Shown: one piece after another, positions 23,600 through 37,500 of the stretch | How the letters are laid out: each line of letters starts with the position of its first letter | Numbering within the stretch: the stretch's first letter is position 1 | Assembly (NCBI RefSeq): GCF_030272615.1 | Contig: NC_081412.1 | Location: 666,110,352-666,174,351 of the forward strand | Direction: 5' to 3' | Source of the DNA: Cryptomeria japonica | Lineage: Eukaryota > Streptophyta > Pinopsida > Cupressales > Cupressaceae | Length of the DNA: 64,000 nt | Made by a program: the position numbers and the translations under genes | The notes under the pieces: generated by a model | Told to the model about the DNA's origin: nothing | Seen by the model: the letters and a program-made list of their open reading frames with translations, nothing else | Databases searched by the model: none

Positions 23600-24766
23600 T
23601 ATAATGGGTGAAAAATTAGAAGGATGAAAACCGCTAGTTTTTGCTTAGAGACCTATTACATTCAAAGGAGGGTTGAATCCAATAGATTTAGTCACAAACC
23701 AGCAAAGATAAGGACTGAAAATACTGATTGGATTCAAGGGGTGAATTTGTTTACCTTCTTTTGTGAGTTGAATTATTGAAATTAGGGTAAAGTGTTGAAA
23801 ATGAAGGTAAAACACAAAAATTGTGAGCCACAATCGTCGAATTGAGGTACACATCTCAATTCGAGGAATATAAGAATATTCGGACATGATTCCCAAAAAA
23901 GCTCCAAAAATGTTGGGACCGTAGCAAAATTCTCCCCAATCCTCTAAACTTTCCGCACACCAAAGGGAGTTGATTCATCTCCGCAAATAATGTCGATTCT
24001 GAAGATCCCAGCTCTGCACTTGTTTATTGCACACAGAAAGAAAGGGAAATAGGGGCTTGCCTAAGTCAAACCCTGATTTAGGAATTAACCTTGATTGAAA
24101 TATTGCAAATACTAAAATAAATAATGGAAAGATATACCACAAATCTACAATGACTTATAATGATGCTTTGCTTCTTAAATGTAATCACATATGTTGTATG
24201 AAATGACATGCACGTGATAAAACCCTAGTCACACACACATGCTTGCATATTATTGATGTAATATTGCTCCAGAATTGATGAATGAAGAATGCAACCTTGA
24301 AGACTTATAGAAATATTTGATGATGAATACTTCAATTGTTGAATGCTTGATGATTATAATTTCTCCCTTCTATCCTTGCCTCATTCTTGTTGTATATCCA
24401 AATGAGAGGGGAAAGCCACATTATATACGTGCATGTCGAAAAACATATTTATTTTATGACATAAGCCGAAATGGGCCTAGGTTTCCCGCCCAAATTTGAT
24501 AATGCCATAGGGGTCCAAAATGAGGCCCAAATAAGAAGGACCATAGTGTGGCGTCCTAGTTCTAATGAATACCAAAGCGCCATGCCCTGGTCCTACCCTA
24601 TTTTAGGGCCAGACTAAGGGGCCATGTGGTGTTTAAAGTGAAAATAAGGCCATATTTGCATGATACAAGCATAATCAAGTCTTAATTAAGCATTGAGGGA
24701 CGAACACTAAGGTGATGGCCCAAAATGTGGACTAAATTGTAAGGGAATACAATTTAGGAAGCTACA
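23600..24766 (-). repeat. 5' LTR of the Gypsy-like element
   Basis: Partner of 9102-10290. It is bordered on the right by TSD CTACT (24767-24771) and on the left by the PBS. Its left terminus reads TATAATGGG, so the terminal dinucleotide has decayed. Confidence 0.88.
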
Positions 24767-24771
24767 CTACT

Positions 24772-25595
24772 ATGTCATGTTAAGTACCCATGAGCAAAAT
24801 ATCTCTTACAAATGGAATAAAAGAGGAAAACATGTAGGAAAAAAACTTCTCCAAAAGAGAGAATGCCAAAAAATAGACATGTATAAGTGATGGAAGGAGG
24901 ACTCAACATGATCCCCAATGACTCACCCATCATAAATATAAAATAGATATCTCTCCCATAGGTGAGAAAGGGAAATACTATAGATTCACCCATAATGATG
25001 TAGCTCCTATACTAATGGCCAATGGTTGAAGACAAAAGACAAACCAATTTTTGCAAACAATATTCTTCCCCTTGGGAAGAAACCATTATGATGACGAATG
25101 TAGAAGAAAATATAACTCCAAAATGAGATAAATTGGAAGAAGTATTAAAAATTTCTCAAGGGTCTTCGTCAAATCAAGACTATGTGGAAACTCGCGAGAA
25201 ACTCTCCAAAGATAATGATTATTTGAAAATGGTATTGTAATAATTGTTATCAAAGAGGATATGTATATTCTCAAATGTGTCTTTCAAATATGTAATATGA
25301 GATTCACAATACATATCTGATATACTATATAAGTACTTGTTCCCCAAAGTTAACTTTGATTGACTTTGATCATCCTACTAAATCAAATTATTGGGAGCCT
25401 TGACAACATTTAAATTTGAAAAAGCAAGAAGAGGAGGAGATGAAATCTCATCACAAGTCTCAAAAACACTAAGGTTCAAGTGATCAAAATTCTCCTAAAA
25501 ATATGATTTGCACTAGAGTGTGAGTAATAATATTGAGAGATTTCTTTACTCTTTTTCTTTTTTTCAATGATTTTTAATTAAATGCACTATAGGAA
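24772..25595 (-). repeat. Background Copia-type internal fragment, right half (copy A)
   Basis: Continues 9026-9096. Blocks near 24772-24850 (CATGTTAAGTACCCATG, CTTCTCCAAAAGAGAGAA) and 24910-25160 (CTCCAAAATGAGATAAATTG) align in order with 26030-26300. No intact frame; the similarity is low enough that both copies are old. Confidence 0.55.
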
Positions 25596-26420
25596 TAGAT
25601 AGGTGACTCCTCAAAACCTCCAAAATCTCTACAAGACCAAAACACTTCTACAAGAGAGAATGTGAATAATACCTTACTTCAACAATGCAAGTTTGTTTAA
25701 TGGTTAAATATGAAATGTATAATGAGATGCTTAGATTTCTAAAGGAAGTGTGTGATGTATAATCAATAACTAACATGACACAAGCATTAAATTCCCAATA
25801 AAAATATTAAATGCCTAGGAAACTAAAATTAAATAAGGTGAACATGGTCATGTTATAACTAACATCTTGAATGCCACCTAGGACCTAAGTAAACTTAAGA
25901 TGTGAATAGGTCCCAACTAATGACTAGTTAGGTACATAAACTTAGTCACACTAACACCCCCCTTAAGTGCAACTTATGGAATATATTATTATGCAAATGA
26001 TGAAATAATTATTAAGGTTACTAGCTACAAGGCCATGTTAGGTTCCCATGTACAAATTATCTCTCACAAAAAAAAGAAAGGAGAGAACTCATTGGGACAA
26101 AAACCATCTCTAAAAGAGAGAAAATACAATCAAGAACAACATGGAGTACTCAATGATACCCCCCAAGAATTATATCCATCATGAAAAGAACCATCACAAA
26201 TCCAATCAATCTCCCTCCATACAAATGATGACAAGAGAGACCATGCAATCTCCCCAAAATGAGATAGTCTGCTACAAAGAAGCACTAGAAATACTTTGCG
26301 GAGTAAACTTAGGAACCCTCAATATAAGAAACAAAGGACAAGATACATGTGTGCAAATAAGAAAATAGAATAATTCCTACTATGAAGGAACAATTGGAAA
26401 AATCTCAAACTACCACAACC
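25596..26420 (-). repeat. Second copy of the background Copia-type LTR and 3' internal region (copy B)
   Basis: On the minus strand an LTR starts TGTTAGTGTGAC at 25956 after the purine tract AAGTGCACTT-like/GGGGGG at 25957-25975. The 3'-internal part extends to about 26420. It is clearly related to copy A but diverged, and its left end is placed only approximately. Confidence 0.55.
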
Positions 26421-28827
26421 TTGGAATTGATGAAGCAAAATTTGATTGACAAATGATCTAGAAATTAAATATATTGCAATGATCAAAATGACATCTTCCC
26501 AAGTGACATTTGTCTGAGTAATGGTCTAGGGTACCCACCCAATTAATATATGATGTACTTAGGGGTACAAATAAAAAAAAAGTGCATGGATGGCTAGATT
26601 GAATTCCTTAATACCTTTCCAATGTTGCAAGAGTCATAAAAAAAAAGATCATGGCAAAAAGTTATGAGCTCAAGAGCCAAAATGAAGATCTGAATTCAAC
26701 AAGAAAAAGTTGACACCAAATTATAGAAACTACAAACAATACTTTCTCCATTTGAAACTACATTGAACTAGCTTTCCAATGATATCTCATTTTTTAAAAT
26801 TAGACTATGTACGTGAAAATTACATGGTCATTTTCCCAATAGGGGTATTATTGCATGTGGTAGTTTCTCATTGGTATAGAGTACCTCTTTGCAATGCAAT
26901 TTCATGATATTCATTCAAATGAAGCCTGCACTAATTTGCTACAATGTCATATGTCATTTTCATTCTCTATATCAAGTTGTTCTACTTGATTCCCATTAAA
27001 TATAATTAATGATGTTGATTGTCAATGGCTAAATTAAGCTTTGTGAAATATTTTTGAGTGTGAGTGCTATCATTTCCAATTTTTAAAGATTTGTAATAAT
27101 TTAGATCATATATATTTTGGATATGTAATGGTCACCTTTAATTTATGATGAAGTACTTAGTTCACCATGGAATTTTACTATAAAGAGGGATGGTGAGTTC
27201 GACTGGAGTCATTCTTAAATCTATAAAAGAGTTTTGGGTGTAGTTTTCTTACTTTCTATTCTGATAAGTGTTTTGTTAGGTTAATAAGAATGATGTCATT
27301 ATAGTATTGGGAGTATTTTAGATTCCTCTACCTCCATTATGTAGTTTCAAAAGGAAAGAGAGACCAATTCCGCTTGAGGTTAGAATGGCCAAAGTTGGAA
27401 GGAATAGATTATTGAAATTAAGTAGGATGCCTATTGGAATGGGTTGTGTGATGACCCTCAAATAGGAATTATGGATTTTTGATGTCATCTTGGTCTTGCC
27501 CAAAGATAGTGGCAATAGTTTTTCTATCACTAAAATTGCTTCTCAATTGATACCTCCAATTAGTATAAGGGTGTTGGTGATGGAATTGGTGGATCTAAGA
27601 TGACTCCTTCCCACATCCAAATAAGGTATTTCCATAGATTGGATTCTCTATTGCTCTACTCCATCACCTTTGTAAAAAAATTGAACATCATTTTCAATAT
27701 CATCTTTTTTCTTTTTTGGTGGCTTGGTCCTACTCAAAGATAGTGGCAAAAAAAATTATATCACTAAAATTACTTCTCAAGACCTCTAGCCAGTATTTTG
27801 GGGTTGTTGATGGATCCTTGTAAGATCCTAGGTTGACTATCAATAACTTGAGCTATTATGTGGGTGTTGGTGATGGAATCAATGGATCTAGGCCGACTCT
27901 TTTATCAACATTGACAACAAGGACCAAGGTATTACAACAACTCAGAGTCCATGTTTCTCTACTTTGTCACCTTTACAACAAAGCTTAACAAAATTCATAA
28001 CACCACTATTCGAATGGTATCAACTATGCCAAATATAAAAGTGATGTGTCATTTATACATGAGATTGCATGTTCTACTCATCTTTAAAAAGAGATGTATC
28101 ATGTAACATTGTAGTTCATTAGTAATATAATAAATGGTTGTGCTATTCTTTGTTATTCTTTTGTTGTAAAGAATTAATTTTTGTGTTAGTGTCTATTCAG
28201 GTTACAAGTAATAGTATAATATATTTTATTAAGATTAATTAGAATATTTACTCTGCAAATTTGAAATATGATATAATAATACATATATTTATCATCACAT
28301 TATTACAAATTTATCTTCACATTATTTGAAATTAGGGAACAATATGACTCACAACATAATAATTTATATTTGAAGTTCAAAATTTTAGAAACAACAACAA
28401 TGTATAAAAAACTATAATGATGGCATTATGACATAATAAAATCTCATAAGTCTGAAATAATGACGTAAAAATATTTCACCATTCGATGAATACTTGATGG
28501 GTACCCATAGTTGAATTTTGGAATGAAATGTTCAAAATGCTATAGTTGCAAACTCAAACCTCCACAATCACCCTATTTCCATTAGATTTACAAAGATCAA
28601 TGGTTGGTTCATATTTATTAATTGAAGTTGCAAACTTGTAAGGTCGAGCTATCAATATCATTAAATTTCATGCAAAATGGTAGTACAATATTGTCATGCA
28701 ATAACTATGGTCAAAACATGGAATAGTTTTGTTCACTTTTCTACTAAATTGATAAATATAGAATAAGAAGAGAAATAAGAAGTTAAGTTGTATTATTACA
28801 ATTTCTATTTGATATAGTGAAGAAATA
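26421..28827. other. No gene seen; AT-rich with one internal duplication
   Basis: No motif-bearing frame on either strand and no clear element ends. The only structure is a degenerate direct duplication at 27490-27975. Confidence 0.5.
27490..27975 (+). repeat. Degenerate tandem duplication, unit about 230 bp
   Basis: The block with CAAAGATAGTGGCAA, TATCACTAAAATT, GTGTTGGTGATGGAAT and CTACTTTGTCACCTTT-like words occurs at about 27490-27672 and again at 27722-27972. The second copy has an extra internal repeat of the GTTGATGGATC...GGTTGACT portion. Confidence 0.7.
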
Positions 28828-31800
28828 TTGAAATGGGATAAAAGAGTCAGGACTAGGATCAAGGAGATTGTGGAACTTAACAAACTCAATCTTTTGGTTC
28901 ATCTTTCCAAATTTTGGGTAAGTGAAACAATGAGACTCAAAAATATTACAATCCATCCAATTTTCTACTATTATAAGATTTCAATTAATAATTTTAAGCT
29001 TTGTTATCAATTTAAAAGCATGTCTACCACCAACAATGAAGCTAAAATTGGGAAAGGCAAAGCACGTCAAAAAGAAAACCATGTCAATGCTTAAACATTA
29101 GGTTTCACTAATGAATACAATGATATCTATGATCTTGCAATCTATGGTTGGATTACCTTAGAACTTAGATATATATGTTAGAATAAGGGACATGGTGGAA
29201 AAATATTGAGACTAGCAATACTAAAGCAAGACCAAAAATAGTATCATGACACCTCGGGTGGTTGGATTGGGTCACGTGATGTTTCCTAAAGTTTTCCCTT
29301 GCCCAAAACTTATAATGAATTGTGCCTAGAATTCTAATGATAATAAAATAGTATTTTATCTAAGAAGTAATGTTACACATTACTAGTGAAGAACTTAAAA
29401 AACTATAACGGTTCCTAGCTAAAGAGTATGAAGACATATGCATTGACCTTGAAAATTTGGCTAGTGAATTTCAAGCAATCAATCAACAAAGAAAAAATAA
29501 TAAAATAAAAGTGGATGGTATTGTACTCACAAAGAATCATAAGCCTCCATATAAAATCGAAAAGCTTAAATTATGGGTTCAATAAACTTGTTTCATGCTA
29601 GCACTTTGCCTTAGATTGGATAGTAATAGGGAAGTGGGTACAAACCTCCTTGAAACACTATATATTATCAATTATATTGCTCCACCTACTAAATATATAT
29701 TTATTGAACATGTTGCAAAATTCATGCAAAAACAATTTGATATGATTAAAGGAGGTTCCACTTCCACTTGAAAGACTAAGATATTTAGGTTCACAACCTA
29801 CTTGTACTATTTATTTCTACAAAATTTTAGTAAAATGTTTGTAGAAATGGACAACAAACTTATTATTCAGCTCAATAAGTATGACGAGGCTAGGGTGAAA
29901 ACATTGGTTCAAGTACCACTATATAAGTGGACCCCTAAGATAAGGATGCATGATAATCAAAGGAACTACAATGATTTCATAGAATACTTTTTGGCTCCGT
30001 TATATTAAGCAATTACAGATACTCCAATGTATAGATTGTCTAAGTCTTTTAGAAATTGATTCAACGGGGATAAAAAATACAATTGGTTAACTGATACTTC
30101 ATAGAAGAAAATAATATGCTAAGATTTGGTAGATCAAGAGTACAACCCTACAAACTTCCAATGCATATGACAAAGAGGATTTTTTCATTGGAATGTTTAT
30201 CATAGTTAGATAGTATCGATCAATTATACTTTGTTAGTCAGTAGAAGAAGACCATATTTCCTTTGTTACCTTTTTCATGTGTAGGGTTCACATTCAACAC
30301 AAAAGAATTCAACATAGTAAATAATTTGTTTAATTTCTCATTTGTCTATCACTGGTAGTATGATCCATGTGATGTTATTAAAACAAAACTTGTAACCAAT
30401 AAGAATGTTGCAAGTATAATTTAACATGAAAGCAAACCCTTGCTAGAATATTGAAAAACGAGAATCTTGAGATAAGATCAAAAAATAACCAAGGAAACTA
30501 TTGCTAAAAAGGGTATTTCTTTTAAGTAATTATCAGTAAAAATAATGGAATTGTACCACTAGAAAGCATCAGAGATGTCAATCAAGAGCTACAATATTTT
30601 TATGTAAGAGTTTTCAATCTATTTATTACAAAAAAAAAATTACTATAACATCTAAGGTTAGCTTGTACAGATAGAAAGTAGACACAGTAAAAAATGAATG
30701 AGTTTTGGTTTACGAGAAAGGATATAGGCGAACCAAAAACTATTGTGGCTTTTGAAGACGTCCCAGAGAATGAAAAATTTAGCAACTTATGGAATAAAAA
30801 AAATCCCAATGAAGTTGAAGTTGAAAAAACTAATTATGGTGACAAAAACCAACTCTTAGATCCCAATTATAAGTTAGAATATTCATTCAGACATTTTTTG
30901 ATTGAAGCCACAAAAGAAAAATATACTATAAAGGCAATCATAATGGAGAAAATGTGTTATCAAGTTGGTCCTTTGAGATCTAGTAAACAAGGTATTTTTT
31001 TAGTACTAATAGTAGCCCCTAGAAATGTTGATGATTCTGAAGACATTGGAGCAAATGAAATTGCCAAAGGGGAAATAATGATAGAAGGTTCAATTCAATT
31101 TGTTTTTTTACCTCACATTGATAGACAGATATAATCATAAGTATAACCAATGCTATGGCAAAAACCCCTAAAAAGAGGTCGATTCTAACATAAGAAGAGA
31201 CTGGACAACTACAAGAATTTGAAGATAAAAACAAAAAATAAAAATAAAAAAAATTGAAGAAGTAAAAGATTATGGTATCTCAAAGTCTAACTTCCTTCAT
31301 TTTCACCTTAAAAGAATTATTCCACAAGTCAATCCTCTAATTTTTAGTGTGAATGAGACATTAAAGGCTAATCCTTAATCTCTAATAATTATAGATCACC
31401 CAAACAATGTAAGCACTCTTTCTCAATTGTGTCAGCAATCTAGGGTTTTTATTACAAACAATACAAAGTTGATATTAAAAAGAACACAAGAATAAATTGC
31501 TAGAGGATATTGTTGTAAATTTAGAGCCTGCAACAACCAAGGTAAATTCCACACATGACCAAAATAAAGAAACTATGGAATACATGGTTATTGTGCCCAA
31601 AGTTAGCAATAAAACATAGCATCAGATGAATACATAATATATGAAGTGAGTACTATCCAAATGGATATGTTTGAAATGAAAAATATGACAAAATCAATGT
31701 AACAAAAAGAAACAACCAAGTGGTGTACACATCACTAATAAGAAAAAAGAAAGCTAGAATTAACTTGAAATTACAAATAGAAAAGTTAAAGGTGGACCTA

Positions 31801-34270
31801 GAAAATGAGAAATCACAAAGGAAAGTATCAGATAACAAGAGGAAGGATTTATATAATAGCATAAAAAAATATGGTTGTACATCTGCAAGCTAACAAAATA
31901 ATCAGATTGAGATGGAATTAAGTGAACCAAAGAAAAGTTATATGAAAGAATAAAGAAATATGAAAATGAAAGAGCCAAATCATGAAAATTAGAACAAAGC
32001 CTTATGTAACCCAATGCCCCAACAAATGAATCAAAAGCCAAACTCAACATGTGCACCTGATTTGTTGGAGGCCTGCAAGACAACAAGAAAACATCAAATT
32101 CACCCATGAAACATTATATCAAGAAATCTAAATGAAGAAAACATGTTCATCAAATCAAATTGCTCAAAACCGTCTCATGGTCCTCTATCTCCAAGGATCT
32201 TCAAAATTCAAGGTGGCCCTCACATGGATGCAACTAAGATCCTAGTGATGAGATGAAAATCTATTGATATGATATGCAAGATGGAGGTGCATTTCCAAAT
32301 TGAAAGATTAAGTGATCTAATTAAGCTAAGATGAAGATGAGATATGAGAATGCTATGGAATTGATATGAAATTAAGCTAAGTGATATAATCTAAGCTATG
32401 ATGCAATTAGGATGGCCTAGATGCTTGAAGATGAACAATTGGAGCTCCTTGATAACCTACACAACAATTTAACTATAATATGGATGAAAAAGAAGATGGA
32501 TTGATTGATTGAAGAAAGGGGCTCTATTTATAGAGAAAATAGAGAAATGGATGGTTGAGATTGAGCAATCTCAACAAGGGCTAGGATTGAAAGTTATCAA
32601 TCCATGAGGGGAATTCAATCCAATCCCAAGTTGACAAATGTCACCTTGAGATGGCTTCAGAGGATGCTAAGAAAGCATTAGGGATACCATCAAGGGATGG
32701 CATCATTGGATAATGCCATTATCCAAGCGAGCATGCTATTGTCCAAGTGGTAAACTCTTGTGCAAAGTTGAGGGATGACCAAAGGGACAACCATCATGGG
32801 CTAGGATGATGTCTTTTAAGAGGCATTAAATGCTCTTTGAAGACTTTGGAGGTTAACTTTATGAAGGTTAGATAACCTTACAAGTTTGGAAGACTCAACA
32901 AGTTAACTTGTTGAAGAAGGTGGAGTCTTCAACACATTTAGAAGACTTTCTTCCAAATTTGGAGAAGTGACTCCCCCAAATTTAGAGATGTGACATGATT
33001 AGAGGAATTAGGCTAATTAATGAGGGGTTGGAGAGGTTCTAGAAGAATATTAGCATGCAAATGTAAAATGTAGGAGAATGCAAGTGGAGGAAAATGGGTA
33101 TTTTTAGATAAAATAAAAGATTTATTATAGCCAAAAGGGGTACAACTTGCATTTGTAGGATTTTGCAAGTGGTGGGACTATTCACAAATAAGTAATGATT
33201 TATTTAAATGCAAAGGGGTTTTAATCAAATGTAAATTCAATTAAAAGGGAAAAGGGATTTTAATTAAATAAATAATATTTATTCAGTTAAATGGCTAGAG
33301 GTTACTTAATCAAACCTTAGTTTAATTAATAGGTTTGGCTAGAAGAAATGGATTTTAATCAAATGTTTAATTTGATTAATAGGCTGATTGGAAGAATATG
33401 GATATTAATTAAACCTTAGTCTAATTAATAGATGAATAAATGATTTATTCATTTAATTAGTTGTGCAATTTTTAGGTGTCTGCACAACCAAGTTGAGTAA
33501 ATAGCATGTCAATATGAATTCAAAAAAGGATAAAATAAGGCGTGCCAATCAAAATGGGTGTAGTCCTAAAGGATGCACGAGATAAAAATGAGTCTTCCAA
33601 AAATAGAGTATCTGAATTATATAGAAAAATAAGAAGGCATATAAAATAAAAGATTTGAGAAGAAATAATGTAGAGGACTTATCAAATGTTTCAATTTTTG
33701 AATCAATTGAGGATCAAACAATACATACTAGTAAGCTCAATCAATATGTTACTGACAACATTATTGGCAACAAAAAATTAAAATCAAGAGAGAAAATGGC
33801 AAATCAAATTTTGCAAAGATTCTACAAACCCACTGACGATGAATATCATCCAAAGGAATTTAGAACCACATTGATGCCTGAATAAAGGTATAAAAATGAT
33901 TCAAAATTGTTCCAAACTAGGTGAAAATGAGGATTTTTTGGTTCATGTTGCCAAAAAGTTGTGGGAGGTGCATGAAAAAGTTTACTTCTTCACACAACTT
34001 GATTTGCCACAGGCTTTTGACAAAAGAGAGTAATACATTAGCAATGTTTTTTTCAAGAAAGTGATGGAGGACAAGATGAGGATTGATTAGGAATAGATTC
34101 CTCTAAAGCCAGATGAGGGGAAAAAATTGGATTCTATTAAACAATTGATATCCTTTAATGTAACATTAAAATTGGTAAATTCAAGTCAAATTCCATTTTC
34201 ATTTAGGAATTGTCAATAAATTTTCAAGTCAAATATAAGAAGCTGGAATGACTTGCAACTCCATCAAATG
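28828..34270 (+). pseudogene. Long degenerate coding region of unknown identity
   Basis: A series of same-strand frames reads as one decayed gene or element ORF. One segment (about 29370-30008) is open in one frame apart from a few stops and includes LVQVPLYKWTPKIRMHDN. 30694-31134 is a 146-codon frame (FWFTRKDIGEPKTIVAFEDV); 31740-31880 is coiled-coil-like (LKLQIEKLKVDLENEKSQRK); 33655-33885 follows. It is Lys/Glu/Asn-rich. I recognise no family. It is interrupted by a probable solo LTR at 32050-33484 and ends at the CACTA insertion. It could be an uncharacterised retroelement ORF or a decayed host gene. Confidence 0.4.
32050..33484 (-). mobile_element. Probable solo LTR, TSD CAACA/CAACC
   Basis: A 1435-bp block interrupts the degenerate coding region. 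It starts TGTGCACCTG and ends GTGTCTGCA. The flanks are CAACA (32045-32049) and CAACC (33485-33489), a 4 of 5 match. Its right part contains three diverged units of about 50-58 bp alternating ATTTTAATCAAA and TAATTAATAGG. No coding potential. Strand is uncertain. Confidence 0.5.
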
Positions 34271-34380
34271 AATAGTGGAGCCTTTTACAAAAGTTGATAT
34301 AATTATCCAACATTGTCTCGGGATGTAAATTTGTTAATTTGAAAGACATCATAAATTTGTAATACTTCTATGTATTCATT

Positions 34381-34510
34381 CACTAATACATTTGGTCTAG
34401 TATTCCGATAGAGGTTTTCGACTGAGAAGGTATATTGTGACCAAATTTGATTTTTTTTTGAAAAAGTGTCCGCGTTCGTCGAAATTTCGACGACAACGGG
34501 CATTACTTAA
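34381..34510 (+). repeat. CACTA left TIR and subterminal region
   Basis: Contains the 15-bp TIR, then CGTCG-rich sequence including the perfect palindrome GTCGAAATTTCGAC near 34477-34490. Much shorter than the right subterminal region. Confidence 0.8.
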
Positions 34511-37500
34511 AAAAAAGAAAAAAGAGGGCAAGTCATTTGTGTTGCATTCAATCCCGCACGGGCTTCCGCGTCGAGCTCAACCCCTGGAAAGATAAAATGA
34601 CACACTCACCATTCGAGGTAGGATCTTCACCTTCATTTTGGATTTGGATAATATGAGGTATTGGTGAACTTCACTTTCATTTCGGATTTGCATAATATGT
34701 GGAATTGTTTAATCTTCGCTTTCATTCATTGAATCTTCCCATTTGAGGAATTTTGGATTTGCATAATATTTGCATTGTGGAATTTCAGATTTGCATAATG
34801 TTTGGATGAGGAATTTTGGATTTGAATGTTTACCATGACAGGGGAAAGAGGTTACAATAGGTTTCTGTAGAAGCCATCTCCTCTACGCCCAATGGCAGCA
34901 CGCTTTGTAACCCTTTGCCCACATAGAACCATCACCATACCACTCTTGCAACCCTGCTTCCCTTCTACCATGGTTGGAAGTACTCAATTGTATGAAAGAG
35001 GAAAACTATTAGACATATACTTAGCATAAAATAAATAAGTTGCAAAATTTCACAAATTAGAGGGTGAACCCTGATAATAGTAGACTAATCGGCAGTGAGA
35101 CCTTGTGGTTTGATCGCGAGATGCTTCCCCAACAAGATCAGATCGATACTGGACTGGGTAATAAGGGAACCGCCAACAATGTATTTCTCAATGATTAGTG
35201 TGTAGAAGTATATTCATTAATCCAACATCCATTATGTATTAATTAATCAATTTGTTTTATATTCAGTGCCTTATCAAGTATTTAGTGTTTGGTTTGATGA
35301 TCTTCTAACTATTGGGAGTTTCCATGAGATATAAAACATAAAATATTGTCAAGGCATAAATAATTTTCAAGTCCAAAACTAGATAAAACGTCAAACTAGG
35401 TTACACATCTTAATCTTCTTCATTTTCTTTTTGTTGATCTTTGTGGTTCTTTTCTTCCTCTTCAACATCTTCCTCTTCATTAACCTTCTTCTTGCCCTTA
35501 TCTTTATCCACCTTCTTTGGCTTTGTTCAGCTATCCCGATAGGAGTCAAATGGCTATCCCAATGAGGGGGGAATTCTATCCCAGCTAGTTGTATCATAGT
35601 TCTGATGTATAATTTCAAGGTCCCTGACTTCTTCGTCCCTTCTCTTTTCATATTGATGTTCCTTGCACTACTGCAACCTTAAATGATATTAAATAATATC
35701 TCTTGTTGTAAGAATTTTTTTAGTTACAACACTTGCCATAGAATTTAAAGAACTAAGATGAACTAAGCCTTAGGAGTCCTATCTCTCATCTCAAATAATA
35801 AAGAGAATATAGGGCTGCATCTATGAAGAAAAAAAATGTTGGAAAAGACTATTTCCACCTACTTGGCCACCTAGGAGTGGTTTTTGAGGTGTATTCAAAG
35901 CTTTTACTCCTTTTGTTGCATTTTCACTTGAAATATGGTTGAATTGGCTTTGTAAGCTCCTAGATACTTGGTACATGTTCTAATTGAGTTAAAAGAGTCT
36001 CAAGACTACCCTATAGTCATGCTCTACCTTATCTAGCTACTCAATTAGCTTCCCAAACTTATAGAACATATGGTTTTATTCCTTACTTTGAGTTGAAATT
36101 GTCTTGGGTTAGATATAACTAAAATAAGCCATTCCTTCAACTACAAAAAAAATGTCAAAAAAACTTCATACTACTATCTACATGTGTTTCTATCCTTAAG
36201 AAGTCTAATTTATGCAAGTGAAAAAACACCTAAGAGATCATAGCTACTCCTTTTGACTTGGTAATATTCATGGTTTTTCTTTGTCTATTTAACTTCATTC
36301 CTTGCATCTTACCCACTATCTTGTAGCATACTTTTTTTTTTTTTAGTGGATTGTTGTGCATCTTTAAAATCATTTGACAACTTCAAGAAATGGTTTTCCT
36401 TCTTTATTACTTGACTAGATCATTTAATATGCATGGATGGTATTATCATTTAATTTTCAAGATGGATCTTATATGGATGGTCCTTGCACCTTTTCAAATT
36501 GAACTTTTGCAAAAGTCCAAATTTGGAGAGGAAATTCCTACTATTTGCGAATCCAACATTCATCTTTCAAATTTTAGGTCCAATTTCCATGAATAAGGGT
36601 TCCCAAGACCCTAGTCCTATAAAAATGAGCCATGAGGAACATCATGAATAAGGGAATGAACCAAATTTATGGAAACATTGTCAAACCTAAGTAGGAATTA
36701 ACGAGGTTTTCCCGGAGGCCCCCTTTATTTACTTTTACTGGGGTTAGCTGGTGAGCTTAGTTGCTATATCTATGTAACATAAATAAGGCACAACCACTTA
36801 AATTGAGTCCAAACCTGGTGTATATTTTTAAAGAGATACAACTTATGATGCAATATTTAGCCCCCTCTTAGCAAGAGTATGAAATTATGCCCATGTACTC
36901 TTGGGAAAATATGGAGAAACCAAATATTCTTTCACCAAGATATTGAAGAGTCAAGATGACTACAAGTTTGGAAAGGTGGTAGCTCCCAAGACTTATGATA
37001 TTGTCAATCTACAATATTGAGATAAAAGGGAAGTACAAAGTGAGCAATATGAGTAACATTGGTAACACAAATGGAGCATGCAAAACACAAAGTTATGACA
37101 TTTAGAACTAGTAAGATTCATATATTCGCACTAGGAATCATATCAAAAAGACAAGGCATAGATCTAGGACTAGTAAGATCCTTATATAGCTACTAGGAGT
37201 CATGTCAGAGACACATAAAAGCATGATACCCAAGTTAGTAATAGCCTCTAATACTTAGTCATAGATCGCATTCTAACAACAAATAGAGACCTAATTGTGA
37301 AAGTTTGAGGTCCATTGGGAAAAAAGTTGTCATATTGCCATGACAACTTTTGCATTTCTTGTAGAAACTTCTTAAAAATATGGTTGGAAAGTTAGTTTAT
37401 GGTGGTTTGAGGTTTTAACCCACTTGGATGGGAATAAATAGGCCTTTGGCATGCCATCCAAGAGTTTTGCTTAATGAAATTGGGGTTCTATGTGCATTTT

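Larger units (their letters stand above)
9102..24766 (-). mobile_element. Gypsy-like LTR element lacking visible pol, TSD CTACT, itself split by a nested element
   Basis: It is flanked by CTACT at 9097-9101 and 24767-24771. LTRs of about 1.17-1.19 kb (TGTAATGGGTG to CTACA in plus reading) lie at 9102-10290 and 23600-24766 in direct orientation. A minus-strand PPT borders the low-coordinate LTR and a PBS-like site the high-coordinate LTR, so transcription runs right to left. Removing the nested 9.2-kb element leaves only about 4.1 kb of internal sequence. That holds a gag remnant with a zinc finger and a G-patch-like motif, but no protease, RT, RNase H or integrase motif I can see. It fits a large retrotransposon derivative (LARD-like, non-autonomous). 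Confidence 0.87.

Noticed and set aside
35669-35681. CACTACTGCAACC considered as a second CACTA left end
   Set aside because: No subterminal repeats follow and no inverted partner was found; the end at 34381 matches the right TIR and TSD far better.
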